A stretch of 34,721 nucleotides of DNA from Lachnospiraceae bacterium UBA3863 (GTDB lineage Bacteria; Bacillota; Clostridia; Lachnospirales; Lachnospiraceae), in contig DGGX01000147.1 in assembly GCA_002392385.1 (NCBI GenBank), positions 1 to 34,721 on the forward strand, written 5' to 3'. Numbering within the stretch: the first letter of the stretch is position 1; the number at the start of each line of letters is the position of its first letter. Position numbers and translations under genes: made by a program. Under the pieces are notes generated by a model that saw only the letters and a list, made by a program, of their open reading frames with translations, searched no databases and was not told the origin of the DNA. Of this stretch, positions 1 to 8,424 are shown in pieces.

Positions 1-16
1 CTTTTAGCTTAAGGCT

Positions 17-631
17 TTAGGCTTTGGGCTGCTGCAGCGTGGCTCCTTTGTTCTCATTGTCGGCATTGACGAGAACCTTGAAGATGGTCATGAAGAAGAT
101 CTTCAGGTCGAGAAGGAAGGAGAGGTGGTCCACATACCAGACATTCATCTCGATCCTTTTGTGCCACTCCACCGCCTTCCGGCCGTGGACCTGCGCCCAT
201 CCGGTGATCCCGGGGCGTACGTCGAACATCCTCTTCTGCTCCGGCGTATACTCCTCTATGGGCCAGGGGTGGTAGGTCAGCGGCGGGCGGGGACCTATGA
301 AGCTCATGTCTCCCTTGAGAATGTTCACGGCCTGCGGGAGCTCGTCGATGGAGGTCGCGCGGATGATCCGCCCCACCTTTGTGACCCTGGCGTCTCCCTT
401 GCCGCTGTAGACGCCGGAACCTGTGTGCTCGGCGTTCTGCACCATGGATCTGAATTTATAGATCTCGAACTCCCGGCCGCCCAGGCCCAGGCGCTTCTGG
501 CGGAAGATCACCGGCTTGCCGGATTCTATCCGGATGGCCAGACCGGTGATGAGATAGACCGGCGCCAGGATCACGCACACGATGACCGACAGCAGGATAT
601 CCAGGAATCTCTTTCCGAATTTTCTGTACAC
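17..631 (-). CDS. Undecaprenyl-phosphate sugar-phosphate transferase (bacterial sugar transferase family)
   Basis: Moves a sugar-1-phosphate from a nucleotide sugar to the polyprenyl-phosphate carrier, the first membrane step of capsule or exopolysaccharide assembly. The 204-residue protein is the short form, with only the catalytic domain: one hydrophobic segment at about residues 9-31, then the family blocks FRQKRLG, KFRSM, DELPQ, SFIGPRP and RPGITGWAQV. Start is GTG at 629-631, preceded by AAAGGGGAAGAA, which fits the family N-terminus. It diverges from the polymerase/ligase-like gene at 736, which fits a shared glycan locus. The substrate sugar cannot be read from sequence. Family assignment is secure; specificity is unknown. 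Confidence 0.93.
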   Translation of the reverse strand: MYRKFGKRFLDILLSVIVCVILAPVYLITGLAIRIESGKPVIFRQKRLGLGGREFEIYKFRSMVQNAEHTGSGVYSGKGDARVTKVGRIIRATSIDELPQAVNILKGDMSFIGPRPPLTYHPWPIEEYTPEQKRMFDVRPGITGWAQVHGRKAVEWHKRIEMNVWYVDHLSFLLDLKIFFMTIFKVLVNADNENKGATLQQPKA

Positions 632-662
632 TTCTTCCCCTTTCTGATGTGTCCGGCCGGCC

Positions 663-692
663 TTGACAACGTATCGTTCAAGGCCGTATGCT
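663..692 (+). promoter_or_regulatory. Sigma-A type promoter for the polymerase/ligase-like gene
   Basis: TTGACA at 663-668, an 18-base spacer and TATGCT at 687-692 lie 44 bases before the ATG at 736. Read from sequence only. Confidence 0.55.
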
Positions 693-735
693 TTTTCAGA
701 AGACCACAGGAAATCGCCTTTTCACAGGAGTCCGT

Positions 736-2154
736 ATGAAAGAAACCACCCAGGGACAGCCCGTCCGTTTTCAGGTTCTCTATGAACAGCTGCTGGCCGC
801 CGGCGCTCTGGCGCTGGCTGAATTTCATATGCTCCTGCTGCTCTTCCAGGTAGTCATCCCCATCCGTCCTCTCTGGGACGCGGAGATGAACGCCGGCCTG
901 GTCCTGCTCGCCCTGCTGGTCCTCTATCTTCTCATAACGGCCCTGGTGTTCCCCGGGACCCTCGGCCGCGTCCGTCAGGCCCTCGGCCGCATGCGCTCCT
1001 ATGAGTATTATTATATGTTCGGCCTGCTCCTGTGGTATCTGCTGATCTGTACCCTCCGCCAGATGAAGGGCGGAGAGGACTATTTCGATCTCAATGCCCG
1101 CAGGATCTTCCTGCATGCCCTCAACTGTCTGATCCTCTTCCCCATGCCGGCCGTGCTGGGTCCCCAGAAGGCCGCCAAGGTCTTCCGGGCCATGCTCCAT
1201 CCCCTGGCCGCGTCCTACACCCTTTTCTCCATGTGGGCGCTGTGGCAGTATCAGACGATGACGGATTACACCTTCCCAGCCACCGAGAAGGTCCTCCGGA
1301 TGACCTCCAGCTACTCCCTGTCCATCGGACTCAACAGAAACGCCACCGGCGTCTATGCCTGTCTTATGGCCGGGATCTGCATCTATATGCTGGCCAACCT
1401 CACTTCCCGGCTCCGCTGGCTCTATCTGCCGGCCCTGCTGGTCCATGTGACGGTCATCCTTCTGTCCAATTCCCGCACCAGTCTGATCGGGTCGGCCCTC
1501 ATGTTCGCCTGCACCCTCTTCATGCTGGTCTTCCGGGGCGGTCAGAAGGACCGGAAGGGTCTCTCCCTGCCGCGGATCCTGGGCGGTCTTGCCGTCGCCC
1601 TGTGCTTCTGCGTCCTCTACTTCAAGCTCCGCGATCTTATTTTTGTCACTCTCAACGAGGTGACCCACTATACAGAATCCGTGGAGGACGTGGCCCGCGA
1701 CATCACCGACGTCAGCGGCCGGACCCTGATCTGGCGGGCTGCCGTCATGCTGATCACTTCCAGTCCCTTCCGTTTCCTGACAGGCGTCACCCCCGCCAAG
1801 GTCAAGACCCTCCTCTATTCCATGGGGCAGTATCCCAAGTCCTCGATACCGCACTGCCACAACATGTTCCTGCAGATGGCCTGCGCCTTCGGCGTGCCCG
1901 CCATGCTGGCTTATACCGTCTTCCTCGGCTTCATCGCCTTCCGGTGCCTGCGGCTTCTGTTCACCCGCAGGAAGTATGTCATCCGCAATGCCTGGGCCGT
2001 TCCCATGCTCATTCTCTGCCTGACCGCCATCGATATGATGGAATGCTTCACGGTCCTGCGGGAATACACCACGACACCGGTCTTCTACCTCTTCTGCGGC
2101 TATGTGGTCATGCTGGACCGCACCGCCCAGGAAGAGCCGCGCGTGACAGCCTGA
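736..2154 (+). CDS. O-antigen polymerase/ligase-like polytopic membrane protein
   Basis: A 472-residue, mostly hydrophobic protein with roughly ten or more membrane spans. It carries the Wzy/WaaL family layout: an NSRTS segment in the middle, then a large external loop with SGRTLIWRAA, a PF segment and HCHNMFLQ before the last spans. Such proteins polymerise or ligate lipid-linked glycans outside the membrane. ATG 736 is chosen because AGGAG (726-730) lies just upstream; an in-frame ATG at 688 falls inside the -10 box. Polymerase and ligase cannot be told apart by sequence. The neighbouring sugar-phosphate transferase supports a role in glycan export. Confidence 0.8.
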   Translation: MKETTQGQPVRFQVLYEQLLAAGALALAEFHMLLLLFQVVIPIRPLWDAEMNAGLVLLALLVLYLLITALVFPGTLGRVRQALGRMRSYEYYYMFGLLLWYLLICTLRQMKGGEDYFDLNARRIFLHALNCLILFPMPAVLGPQKAAKVFRAMLHPLAASYTLFSMWALWQYQTMTDYTFPATEKVLRMTSSYSLSIGLNRNATGVYACLMAGICIYMLANLTSRLRWLYLPALLVHVTVILLSNSRTSLIGSALMFACTLFMLVFRGGQKDRKGLSLPRILGGLAVALCFCVLYFKLRDLIFVTLNEVTHYTESVEDVARDITDVSGRTLIWRAAVMLITSSPFRFLTGVTPAKVKTLLYSMGQYPKSSIPHCHNMFLQMACAFGVPAMLAYTVFLGFIAFRCLRLLFTRRKYVIRNAWAVPMLILCLTAIDMMECFTVLREYTTTPVFYLFCGYVVMLDRTAQEEPRVTA

Positions 2155-2177
2155 ACCGGGCTGTCGGGCGGCTGCCC

Positions 2178-3254
2178 TTATCCGTAGTATGTCTTGTACC
2201 ACCGGGAGAAGGCCCTAAGTCCCTCCCGGATCCCGATACGCGGCGTGAAGCCGTAATCTCTCTCCAGGGCCTCCGAATCCGCCCAGGTCCTGGGCACATC
2301 GCCGGGCTGCATGCCCACCAGTTCCCTGTGGGCCTCGAAATCATAGCCCTCCGGCAGCACGCCTGCCGCCACCAGCTCCTCCTGCAGAACACGTACGAAC
2401 TCCAGAAGATTCTCCGGCTGTCCGCCCCCGATATTGTAAACGGCATAGGGCGGCACGGGCAGACCGTCTGCCCCGGTGCGCCTCTCCGGCGCGCCCCGCA
2501 TCACCCGGTATATGCCCTCGACGATGTCGTCGATGTAGGTGAAGTCTCTCTCACATTCCCCGTAATTGAAGATCCGGATCGTGCCGTCCGCGCACAGGGT
2601 CCGGGCGGCGGAATAATAGAACATATCCGGTCTTCCGGCCGGTCCGTAGACCGTGAAGAACCGCAGTCCCGTGCAGGGGATGTCGTAGAGCCCCGCATAG
2701 ACATGCGCCATCAGCTCATCCGCCTTCTTGGTGGCGGCGTAGAGGCTGACCGGATGATCGACCCTGTCCTCTGTACTGAAGGGGACTTTTTTATTGCCGC
2801 CGTAGACCGAGGAGGAGGACGCGTAGACCAGGTGCTCCACCGGATAGTGCCGGCAGGCCTCCAGAATATTGTAGAAGCCCATGATATTGGACTCCATGTA
2901 GACGTCCGGATGGTCGATGCTGTAGCGCACCCCCGCCTGGGCGGCCAGATTCACCACCACGCGGAAACGGTAGGTCCGGAAGAGGTCCTCCACCAGTGCC
3001 TTGTCCGCGATAGAGCCCTGCACGAAGACATGCTTTACGGGCGACGTCTCCGCCGCCTTTTCGATCTGGGCCAGCCGCCATTCCTTGAGACTCACCTCAT
3101 AATAATCGTTGAGGCTGTCCAGGCTGACGATGGTGCCGCTCTTCATTTCCTTAAGGAGCCGCCTTACCAGGGCCGCACCGATGAATCCCGGTGATCCCGT
3201 TACCAGGACAGCCCCTCCGTCCGGTTCTACCCGTGTCTTGCCTGTTATGTCCAT
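2178..3254 (-). CDS. NAD-dependent sugar epimerase, UDP-glucuronate 4-epimerase-like
   Basis: Extended short-chain dehydrogenase of 358 residues. Visible are the Rossmann motif TGSPGFIG near residues 19-26, NLAAQAGVRYSID, the SSSSVYG segment and the catalytic YAATK (Tyr-x3-Lys). NDYYEVSLKEWRL after the second strand and TVYGPAGRPDM are typical of UDP-GlcA 4-epimerases, which interconvert UDP-GlcA and UDP-GalA. It is the last gene of a minus-strand operon, 78 bases after the nucleotidyltransferase, with an AGAGG ribosome site. The partner genes suggest it works on the nucleotide sugar they make. Its stop lies 23 bases from the convergent membrane-protein gene. Confidence 0.85.
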   Translation of the reverse strand: MDITGKTRVEPDGGAVLVTGSPGFIGAALVRRLLKEMKSGTIVSLDSLNDYYEVSLKEWRLAQIEKAAETSPVKHVFVQGSIADKALVEDLFRTYRFRVVVNLAAQAGVRYSIDHPDVYMESNIMGFYNILEACRHYPVEHLVYASSSSVYGGNKKVPFSTEDRVDHPVSLYAATKKADELMAHVYAGLYDIPCTGLRFFTVYGPAGRPDMFYYSAARTLCADGTIRIFNYGECERDFTYIDDIVEGIYRVMRGAPERRTGADGLPVPPYAVYNIGGGQPENLLEFVRVLQEELVAAGVLPEGYDFEAHRELVGMQPGDVPRTWADSEALERDYGFTPRIGIREGLRAFSRWYKTYYG

Positions 3255-3332
3255 TTCGGTGCCTCTTCTCCATTATGCCATATTCTTATGAGAAAAGACA
3301 GTTCCGTGCCCCATATACTGCCTCTGGTCCGC

Positions 3333-4091
3333 TTATACTGTCTTTCCGCGATACTGCGCGCAGACGCGCTCATAGCTCTCCCGGTCACCGATATCGTAGC
3401 GCCTGCCCGGCATCACCCAGGCATGGACCGGTGTCCGCGCGCTGAGCCAGGCCGCCAGACTCCCGGGCGCGTCCGTTCCGCAGCCGGCCTCCAGGGCTTC
3501 CGGGATCCGCCGCAGATCCTCTTTCCGATAATAATAGAAGGGCGGTACCGCCAGCTGTCCTTTGGGCTCCCGGGGCTTCTCCTCATAGGAGGTGATCAGC
3601 CCGCCCTCCGCGACGGTGATCACAGCGGTCCTTCGCAGGGCCGCCAGGGATGTCTCCGGGTGGCACATGACACAGCTGGTCCCCGTCTCCCGGGCATACA
3701 GGACGAAGTCCCGCAGACTGAAATCCAGGACATTGTCCCCGGCCATGACCAGGCAGCCGTCCTCCCCGCCGACCGTCCCCGCGGGATCTACCAGGCCCAG
3801 CTCCCGGGCCGCGAACAGGATGTCTCTGACCGCTCCCAGCCTGCCCTCATTGGTCGTCGTCCCGTCATCCAGGACGGTGATCTTCTGGGGCCGGGTCCGG
3901 GCCCAGGTCCGGAAGTGGTCCGCGTAGCGGTGGTTGGAGATCACGGCGAACTCATCGATCATGGGCGCCAGGTCCTCCACCAGCCATTCCAGGATCGGCC
4001 GGCCCGCCACAGGCAGGAGGGGCTTGGGATAGTTCTCCGTCAGCGGATACAGCCGGGTGGCGTATCCGGCGGCAAGAATCAGACATTTCAT
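3333..4091 (-). CDS. Sugar-1-phosphate nucleotidyltransferase
   Basis: Opens with the family signature LAAGYATRLYPLT followed by PKPLLPV, with a metal-binding MAGDN segment in the middle. At 252 residues it is a bare catalytic domain with no hexapeptide acyltransferase tail. It would join NTP and a sugar-1-phosphate to give an NDP-sugar and pyrophosphate in the cytosol. It lies 37 bases after the GHMP kinase gene and just before the epimerase, so the most economical reading is that it activates the sugar-1-phosphate made by that kinase. The nucleotide and the sugar are not determined by sequence. Confidence 0.85.
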   Translation of the reverse strand: MKCLILAAGYATRLYPLTENYPKPLLPVAGRPILEWLVEDLAPMIDEFAVISNHRYADHFRTWARTRPQKITVLDDGTTTNEGRLGAVRDILFAARELGLVDPAGTVGGEDGCLVMAGDNVLDFSLRDFVLYARETGTSCVMCHPETSLAALRRTAVITVAEGGLITSYEEKPREPKGQLAVPPFYYYRKEDLRRIPEALEAGCGTDAPGSLAAWLSARTPVHAWVMPGRRYDIGDRESYERVCAQYRGKTV

Positions 4092-4128
4092 ATCTTTACT
4101 CCTCTGTCAGGCATGACAGCCCGCGCGG

Positions 4129-5301
4129 TCACAGCGCGATGCCGTCGGCGCTGTCGCAGAGATGGAAGCTGTACCGGCCCGTCAGCCCGGGATAGGTCTG
4201 CAGGTACTGCCTGGTGATCTTCTCCTCTATGGCCTCCGTCCGGTCCGGGTCCACCAGGGCCATGCAGCAGCCCTTGAAGCCCGCTCCGCTGAAGCGTCCT
4301 CCGTAAATGCCCTCTGTCTCCGTCATCAGCTCGTAGAGGGTGATCAGCTCCGGACAGCCGCACTCATAGTTCACGATGGAGCTGCGCCCGCTCTCGAAAA
4401 CGAGCCTTCCGTAGGTTTCCAGGTCGCCGGCCCGCCAGGCCTCCGCGCCCTGCTCCGCCCTGGCATACTCTCCGAAATAGTGGTCCGCCCGCTTGCGGAA
4501 ATTGTCCGGCAGCCTGTCGCGGTAGGCCTCGTAGACCTCATAGGGCACCGCCCGCAGACAGGTATCGGCGAACTTTCCGTAGTCTCTCCCGGCATAGGCC
4601 AGCAGACTGTAGGCGGCGGCACGGCACTCGTCCGCCCGCAGATTATAGGCGCTGTTGGCCAGGGACCTTTCCAGGCCGCTGAAGAGGATCGCGATCCGGA
4701 AGGGCTTCATGGCGGGGTTGGCGGGGATCAGCTGATAGCTGTCGTCCGCGCAGTCCAGATAGAGGAGCTGGTCCTGGCGGCACAGCACCTCGCAGCTCTG
4801 GTCCAGCTTGCCGCAGCTGACGCCCACGTACTCGTTCTCCGCCGCCTTGGCCATCCGGATGGTCTCCCAGGGCCGCAGGGTGATCCCGTTGACCCGGGCC
4901 AGGGCCGTCAGGAAGGCGATGATCACGGCCGCGGAGGAGGACAGACCGCCGATGGGCAGCGTCCCCTCGATGACGGCGCTCACGCCGCAGCGCAGGGGAT
5001 ATTTCTCCCCCAGGATCCTGGCGGCGCCCCGCATATGGTCCGCCCAGTCCCCCACCTTACGGTCGGGGACAGCATTTACGTGAAACTGGGCCCTCTTGGG
5101 GAAGTTCATGGACTGCAGCTCCACCACGCCGTTCTCCTTGCGGCTGTAGGCGATGTGGATCCCCTTGTTGATGGCCAGCCCGTTGATCTTCCCGTTCTGA
5201 TGGTCGATGTGGGCCCCGAGGGGGGAGATCCGGTAGGGACAGAAGGCGACCGCCTCCGGCGCCCTGTGATAGCACTCTTCATAGACTTCTCTGCAGCCCA
5301 T
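4129..5301 (-). CDS. GHMP sugar kinase, galactokinase family, galacturonokinase-like
   Basis: A 390-residue anomeric sugar kinase. Motif 1 reads PLGAHIDHQNG (about residues 27-37), the ATP loop GGLSSSAA is at 118-125, the likely catalytic Asp is D167 in CGKLDQ, and motif 3 is FSGAGFKGCC. Classical galactokinases have GEHTDYN in motif 1. The PYRISPLGAHIDHQ form here, followed by INKGI, matches what I remember of plant galacturonokinase, so D-galacturonate is a plausible substrate. Start is ATG 5299-5301 behind GAAGGAGGGA; the frame is open further upstream but overlaps the preceding gene. It sits 16 bases after the shikimate-kinase-like gene. Substrate is inference; the family is secure. Confidence 0.82.
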   Translation of the reverse strand: MGCREVYEECYHRAPEAVAFCPYRISPLGAHIDHQNGKINGLAINKGIHIAYSRKENGVVELQSMNFPKRAQFHVNAVPDRKVGDWADHMRGAARILGEKYPLRCGVSAVIEGTLPIGGLSSSAAVIIAFLTALARVNGITLRPWETIRMAKAAENEYVGVSCGKLDQSCEVLCRQDQLLYLDCADDSYQLIPANPAMKPFRIAILFSGLERSLANSAYNLRADECRAAAYSLLAYAGRDYGKFADTCLRAVPYEVYEAYRDRLPDNFRKRADHYFGEYARAEQGAEAWRAGDLETYGRLVFESGRSSIVNYECGCPELITLYELMTETEGIYGGRFSGAGFKGCCMALVDPDRTEAIEEKITRQYLQTYPGLTGRYSFHLCDSADGIAL

Positions 5302-5317
5302 ATCTGCCTTCCCTCCT

Positions 5318-5887
5318 TCAGACGCGGCCTTCCGACGATCCTTCTGAAGCTTCTTCTGACGGCCCTCCTGATGCTCCTTCCAGGGCCGCGCATATCCTGT
5401 CCACGGTGTCCTCGGCGGTGCCGTCCGCCTCTTCCGGGATGGTGATGTCCGCATAACGCTCATAAAGCGGCACTCTCTCCTCATAGAGGTCCCGCAGCGA
5501 CTGCCCCTCCCGCAGGACCACGCCCCGCTGCCGGATATTGCGCAGCCGGCGCTGAAGCACCGGATAGGGCACCTGCAGATAGATCACCGTGCCCAGGGAC
5601 CGCAGATGCCGCACGGCCGCCTCGCTGTAGACGGCACTGCCGCCGGTGGCGATGACCGCGCCGCTTCCGCCTGCCGCAGGGTCCTGCCCGATGCGGAGGC
5701 AGGCCTCTTCTTCAAGTTCGAGAAAACCGTCAACGCCCCGCTCCTCAATGATCGCGTGCAGACGCTGTCCGGCCATGCGCTGTATGAGCAGGTCCGTATC
5801 CATATAATCCAGTCCCAGCACCTTGGCCAGGATGACACCGGCGGTGCTCTTGCCCGACGCGGGCATGCCGATCAGAATCACGGACAT
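5318..5887 (-). CDS. Shikimate-kinase-fold small-molecule kinase, substrate uncertain
   Basis: A 189-residue P-loop kinase. The Walker A is GMPASGKST (7-15), the acidic pair D30-T-D32 follows, a basic lid lies near RQRGVVLREG, and EERVPLYERYA is near the C-terminus, all as in shikimate kinases. Two shikimate contacts look altered: the usual F-R-x-x-E is F55-L-E-L-E59, losing the Arg that binds the shikimate carboxylate, and the usual GGG is G82-G83-S84. It leads a nucleotide-sugar operon rather than an aromatic amino-acid cluster. I therefore call the fold with confidence but not shikimate as substrate. Start ATG has GGGAGG before it. Confidence 0.78.
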   Translation of the reverse strand: MSVILIGMPASGKSTAGVILAKVLGLDYMDTDLLIQRMAGQRLHAIIEERGVDGFLELEEEACLRIGQDPAAGGSGAVIATGGSAVYSEAAVRHLRSLGTVIYLQVPYPVLQRRLRNIRQRGVVLREGQSLRDLYEERVPLYERYADITIPEEADGTAEDTVDRICAALEGASGGPSEEASEGSSEGRV

Positions 5888-5948
5888 AAATGGCCTCCCT
5901 CGAACCGCGCTGAACTCATTCTGTCCCGGGCGCGCAGGCCCTCAGGAC

Positions 5949-5976
5949 TTACTAACAGTAACGTATTTCCAGTCAA
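5949..5976 (-). promoter_or_regulatory. Possible promoter of the minus-strand sugar operon
   Basis: On the minus strand TTGACT (5971-5976), a 16-base spacer and TAGTAA (5949-5954), with TG one base upstream of the -10, lie about 60 bases before the kinase start. The -10 box is a weak match. Confidence 0.4.
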
Positions 5977-6047
5977 AAGTAAATGAAGCTGTCCTACGCA
6001 TTCTACCACAATTCTGTAATTTAGTTAAAATTTTTGTAATATTTCTC

Positions 6048-6076
6048 TTCTCAACACTCCTCTTTTATGCTACTAT
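6048..6076 (+). promoter_or_regulatory. Extended -10 promoter upstream of the amidase gene
   Basis: TTCTCA (6048-6053), 17 bases, then TGC-TACTAT with the -10 at 6071-6076. The region 5888-6169 is AT-rich between divergent genes. The leader to the ATG is about 90 bases. Confidence 0.5.
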
Positions 6077-6169
6077 AGGGACAGCGACGGGGAGCGCCTT
6101 CTCCCCGAGGGAGGATTCGAAAAGGGCTGTTTTCTCATATTTTGAGCCAGTCCTGAGGAGAGGTCGATT

Positions 6170-7567
6170 ATGAATAAGTATTCTGAAAGTGTGAAGAAAT
6201 CTTTACGCAATTTGTTTACTGTGCTGGTCTGCACCCTGCTGCTGACGGTTACGGGTCTGGGATCCGTGGCCGGCGCGGCCCTGGAGGCCGGCCTTAGTGT
6301 CGTCGGCGTCGAGACAGACGGCAGCGCCCTGGCTGAGCTGACCGGCGCTCTGGATCCTGTCGAGGCGGAGGCCGCCGCCGTCAGGAGAGGCTGGCAGAAG
6401 GATTCCAAGAGGCACTGGCTTTATTATAAGAACGGAAAGGCTGTCAAGAACCGCTGGCTCAAGGTCTCCGGCAAGTGGTACCTCTTCAATAAGAGCGGCT
6501 ACGCCCTCAAGGGCTGGCACCAGAGATCCGGCAAGTGGTATTACATGAACACCTCCAGCTATGCCATGCAGACCGGCTGGATCAAGGTCAAGAAGGTCTG
6601 GTACTATCTGGATCCCGCGGACGGCCATATGCTGACAGGCTGGATCACTGTCAAGGGCAAGACCTACTACATGCAGGCCAGCGGCGCCATGCAGACCGGC
6701 TGGCTCACCCTGGAGGACAAGAAGTACTGCTTCGGTACCAGCGGCGTGATGAAGACCGGCTGGTATACCAGGGACGGCAAGAAATATTACTTCGGTACCG
6801 ACGGTGTCATGGTCTCCGGCGCCCAGACGATCGACGGCAAGGACTACGTCTTCGCGGAAGACGGCGCCCTGACGGAGCCCGCCGAGGAGGCTGCCGCCGC
6901 CGCGGCAGAGGCAGAAGCGGCCAGACCTGCTGTAAAGAAGAAGATCATCGTCATCGATCCCGGCCACTCCGCCAGAATGCCCGGAGGCTCCGTGCCCCTG
7001 GGTCCCGGCTCCAAGAGCATGAAGGCCGCCGATGCCATCGGCACCCGCGGCGTCGCCACCAGGATCTACGAGTACGAGCTGGTCCTGACCGTATCCGTCA
7101 AGCTCAAGGCCGAGCTGGAGAAGAGGGGCTACGAGGTCTACCTGACCCGCTCCGATTCCTCCTCCGCCCACAGCTGCATCGACCGGGCCAAGGTGGCCAA
7201 CGACAAGAAGGCCGACGTCTTCATCCGCGTCCATGCCAACGGCAGCACCAACAAGAGCGCCACGGGCGCCATGACCATCTGCATCACCAAGAACAATCCC
7301 TACATCAAGAACATGTACGCCAAGTCCAAGCTCCTCTCCTCCTGTGTCCTGGATTCCTATGTCAAGGCCACGGGCTGCAGAAAGGAATATGTCTGGGAGA
7401 CCGATTCCATGACCGGCAATAACTGGTCCAAGGTGCCCACCACCCTGATCGAGCTGGGATACATGACCAATGCCGCCGAGGACAAGAAGATGGCCACCTC
7501 CGCCTACCAGACCAAGATGGTCAAGGGCATGGCCGACGGCATCGACGCCTACTTCAAGAAGCTCTGA
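6170..7567 (+). CDS. Secreted N-acetylmuramoyl-L-alanine amidase with cell-wall-binding repeats
   Basis: Cleaves the bond between MurNAc and L-Ala in peptidoglycan. The 465-residue protein has a signal peptide (about 1-37, basic then hydrophobic, likely cut near VAGA). About eight GW-type choline/cell-wall binding repeats of some 20 residues follow at roughly 75-236, then an Ala/Glu linker and an Amidase_3 domain (about 257-463). The Zn ligands are probably H266 (DPGH), E301 and H355 (RVHANG), with catalytic E428 (IELGYMTN). Repeats before the catalytic domain anchor it to the wall. AGGAGAGG precedes the ATG. Only 50 bases separate it from the VTC gene, so it probably leads that operon. Confidence 0.93.
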   Translation: MNKYSESVKKSLRNLFTVLVCTLLLTVTGLGSVAGAALEAGLSVVGVETDGSALAELTGALDPVEAEAAAVRRGWQKDSKRHWLYYKNGKAVKNRWLKVSGKWYLFNKSGYALKGWHQRSGKWYYMNTSSYAMQTGWIKVKKVWYYLDPADGHMLTGWITVKGKTYYMQASGAMQTGWLTLEDKKYCFGTSGVMKTGWYTRDGKKYYFGTDGVMVSGAQTIDGKDYVFAEDGALTEPAEEAAAAAAEAEAARPAVKKKIIVIDPGHSARMPGGSVPLGPGSKSMKAADAIGTRGVATRIYEYELVLTVSVKLKAELEKRGYEVYLTRSDSSSAHSCIDRAKVANDKKADVFIRVHANGSTNKSATGAMTICITKNNPYIKNMYAKSKLLSSCVLDSYVKATGCRKEYVWETDSMTGNNWSKVPTTLIELGYMTNAAEDKKMATSAYQTKMVKGMADGIDAYFKKL

Positions 7568-7617
7568 TCTCTGACTGACCGGAGGCGCCGCGGCAGCCCC
7601 GGGAAATGGACTGACCC

Positions 7618-8367
7618 GTGAACCTGGATATCATACGCACAGAAAATAAATACATCCTCTCCGCGGAGGAAGCGCTCCTTCTCGCGCGGCGCCTGGACAC
7701 GGCGCTGGCGCGGGATGTGCACTGCGCGGAGGGACCCTATCCCGTGAGAAGCCTCTATTTCGACACACTGGAGAGCCGGGATTTCATCACCAAGCTGGAC
7801 GGAGATCCTGTCCGGCGCAAGATCCGCCTGCGCACCTACGCGCCGGGCAGGAGCCCCTGCCGTCTGGAAATGAAGGAGAAGAAGGGCGTCCTCCAGCGCA
7901 AGCTGGGCCTGCCGGTCTCCCACCAGGCCGCCACAAGGCTCATGAACTGTGACTACAGCGCCCTGACCCGCTATATGGGCCACGGCGAGAAGGCCGCCGT
8001 CCGGGAAGCCACCGGTTCGGCCCGCAAGGCCGTCCGCTTCTATACGGCCATGACCCTGGGCTGCTACCGCCCGGTGACCATGGTGGAGTACAGGCGGCTG
8101 GCTTTCGTCTACCCCTACGGAGACGTGCGCCTCACCCTGGACAGTCATATCCGCTGCTCCGAATCGAACTTCGATCTTTTTGACACGGACTCCCTTTACA
8201 GCTGCTATCCGGAAGCCTATCTGGAGGACCGGGTCATCCTGGAGGTCAAGTTCAGCGGACAGCTCCCGGGCTTCATATCCCGGGCCCTGCAGCCCTTCCA
8301 CCTGACCCAGACCGCCGCCAGCAAGTACATGCTCAGCCGGCCGGCCTTTTATGAGTACATGCTGTAA
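7618..8367 (+). CDS. VTC-domain polyphosphate polymerase
   Basis: The 249-residue protein is one VTC domain, related to the yeast Vtc4 catalytic tunnel domain that builds polyphosphate from ATP. Seen are ENKYIL near the start, SLYFDT, the basic strand RRKIRLRTY, the acidic-basic strand CRLEMKEKK, a central RLAFVYP segment, and VILEVKFSG near the end. These are the basic and Glu residues expected to line the tunnel. Start is GTG 7618; an in-frame ATG at 7606 meets a stop after one codon, so GTG is the only sensible choice although the ribosome site is poor. Next are DUF4956 and CotH genes, a widespread bacterial trio. Confidence 0.88.
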   Translation: MNLDIIRTENKYILSAEEALLLARRLDTALARDVHCAEGPYPVRSLYFDTLESRDFITKLDGDPVRRKIRLRTYAPGRSPCRLEMKEKKGVLQRKLGLPVSHQAATRLMNCDYSALTRYMGHGEKAAVREATGSARKAVRFYTAMTLGCYRPVTMVEYRRLAFVYPYGDVRLTLDSHIRCSESNFDLFDTDSLYSCYPEAYLEDRVILEVKFSGQLPGFISRALQPFHLTQTAASKYMLSRPAFYEYML

Positions 8368-8424
8368 CAGCACCCGCGGATCCGCCGCGGCGCAGCCACC
8401 CGCCCACAGGAAAGACATATCGCC

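Noticed and set aside
571..2202. Long minus-strand open frame opposite the polymerase/ligase-like gene
   Set aside because: Gln/Gly/Glu/His-rich translation typical of the antisense frame of a GC-rich gene, no family features, overlaps two well-supported genes.
1032..3194. 720-codon plus-strand open frame
   Set aside because: Runs out of frame through the membrane-protein gene and antisense through the epimerase; translation is Pro/Arg/His-rich with no domain.
4129..5301. Naming the GHMP kinase galK
   Set aside because: Motif 1 lacks the GEHTDY form and the neighbours are not Leloir genes, so galactose is not assured.
5318..5887. Naming the kinase aroK
   Set aside because: Substrate-contact residues are changed and the operon is not an aromatic pathway cluster.
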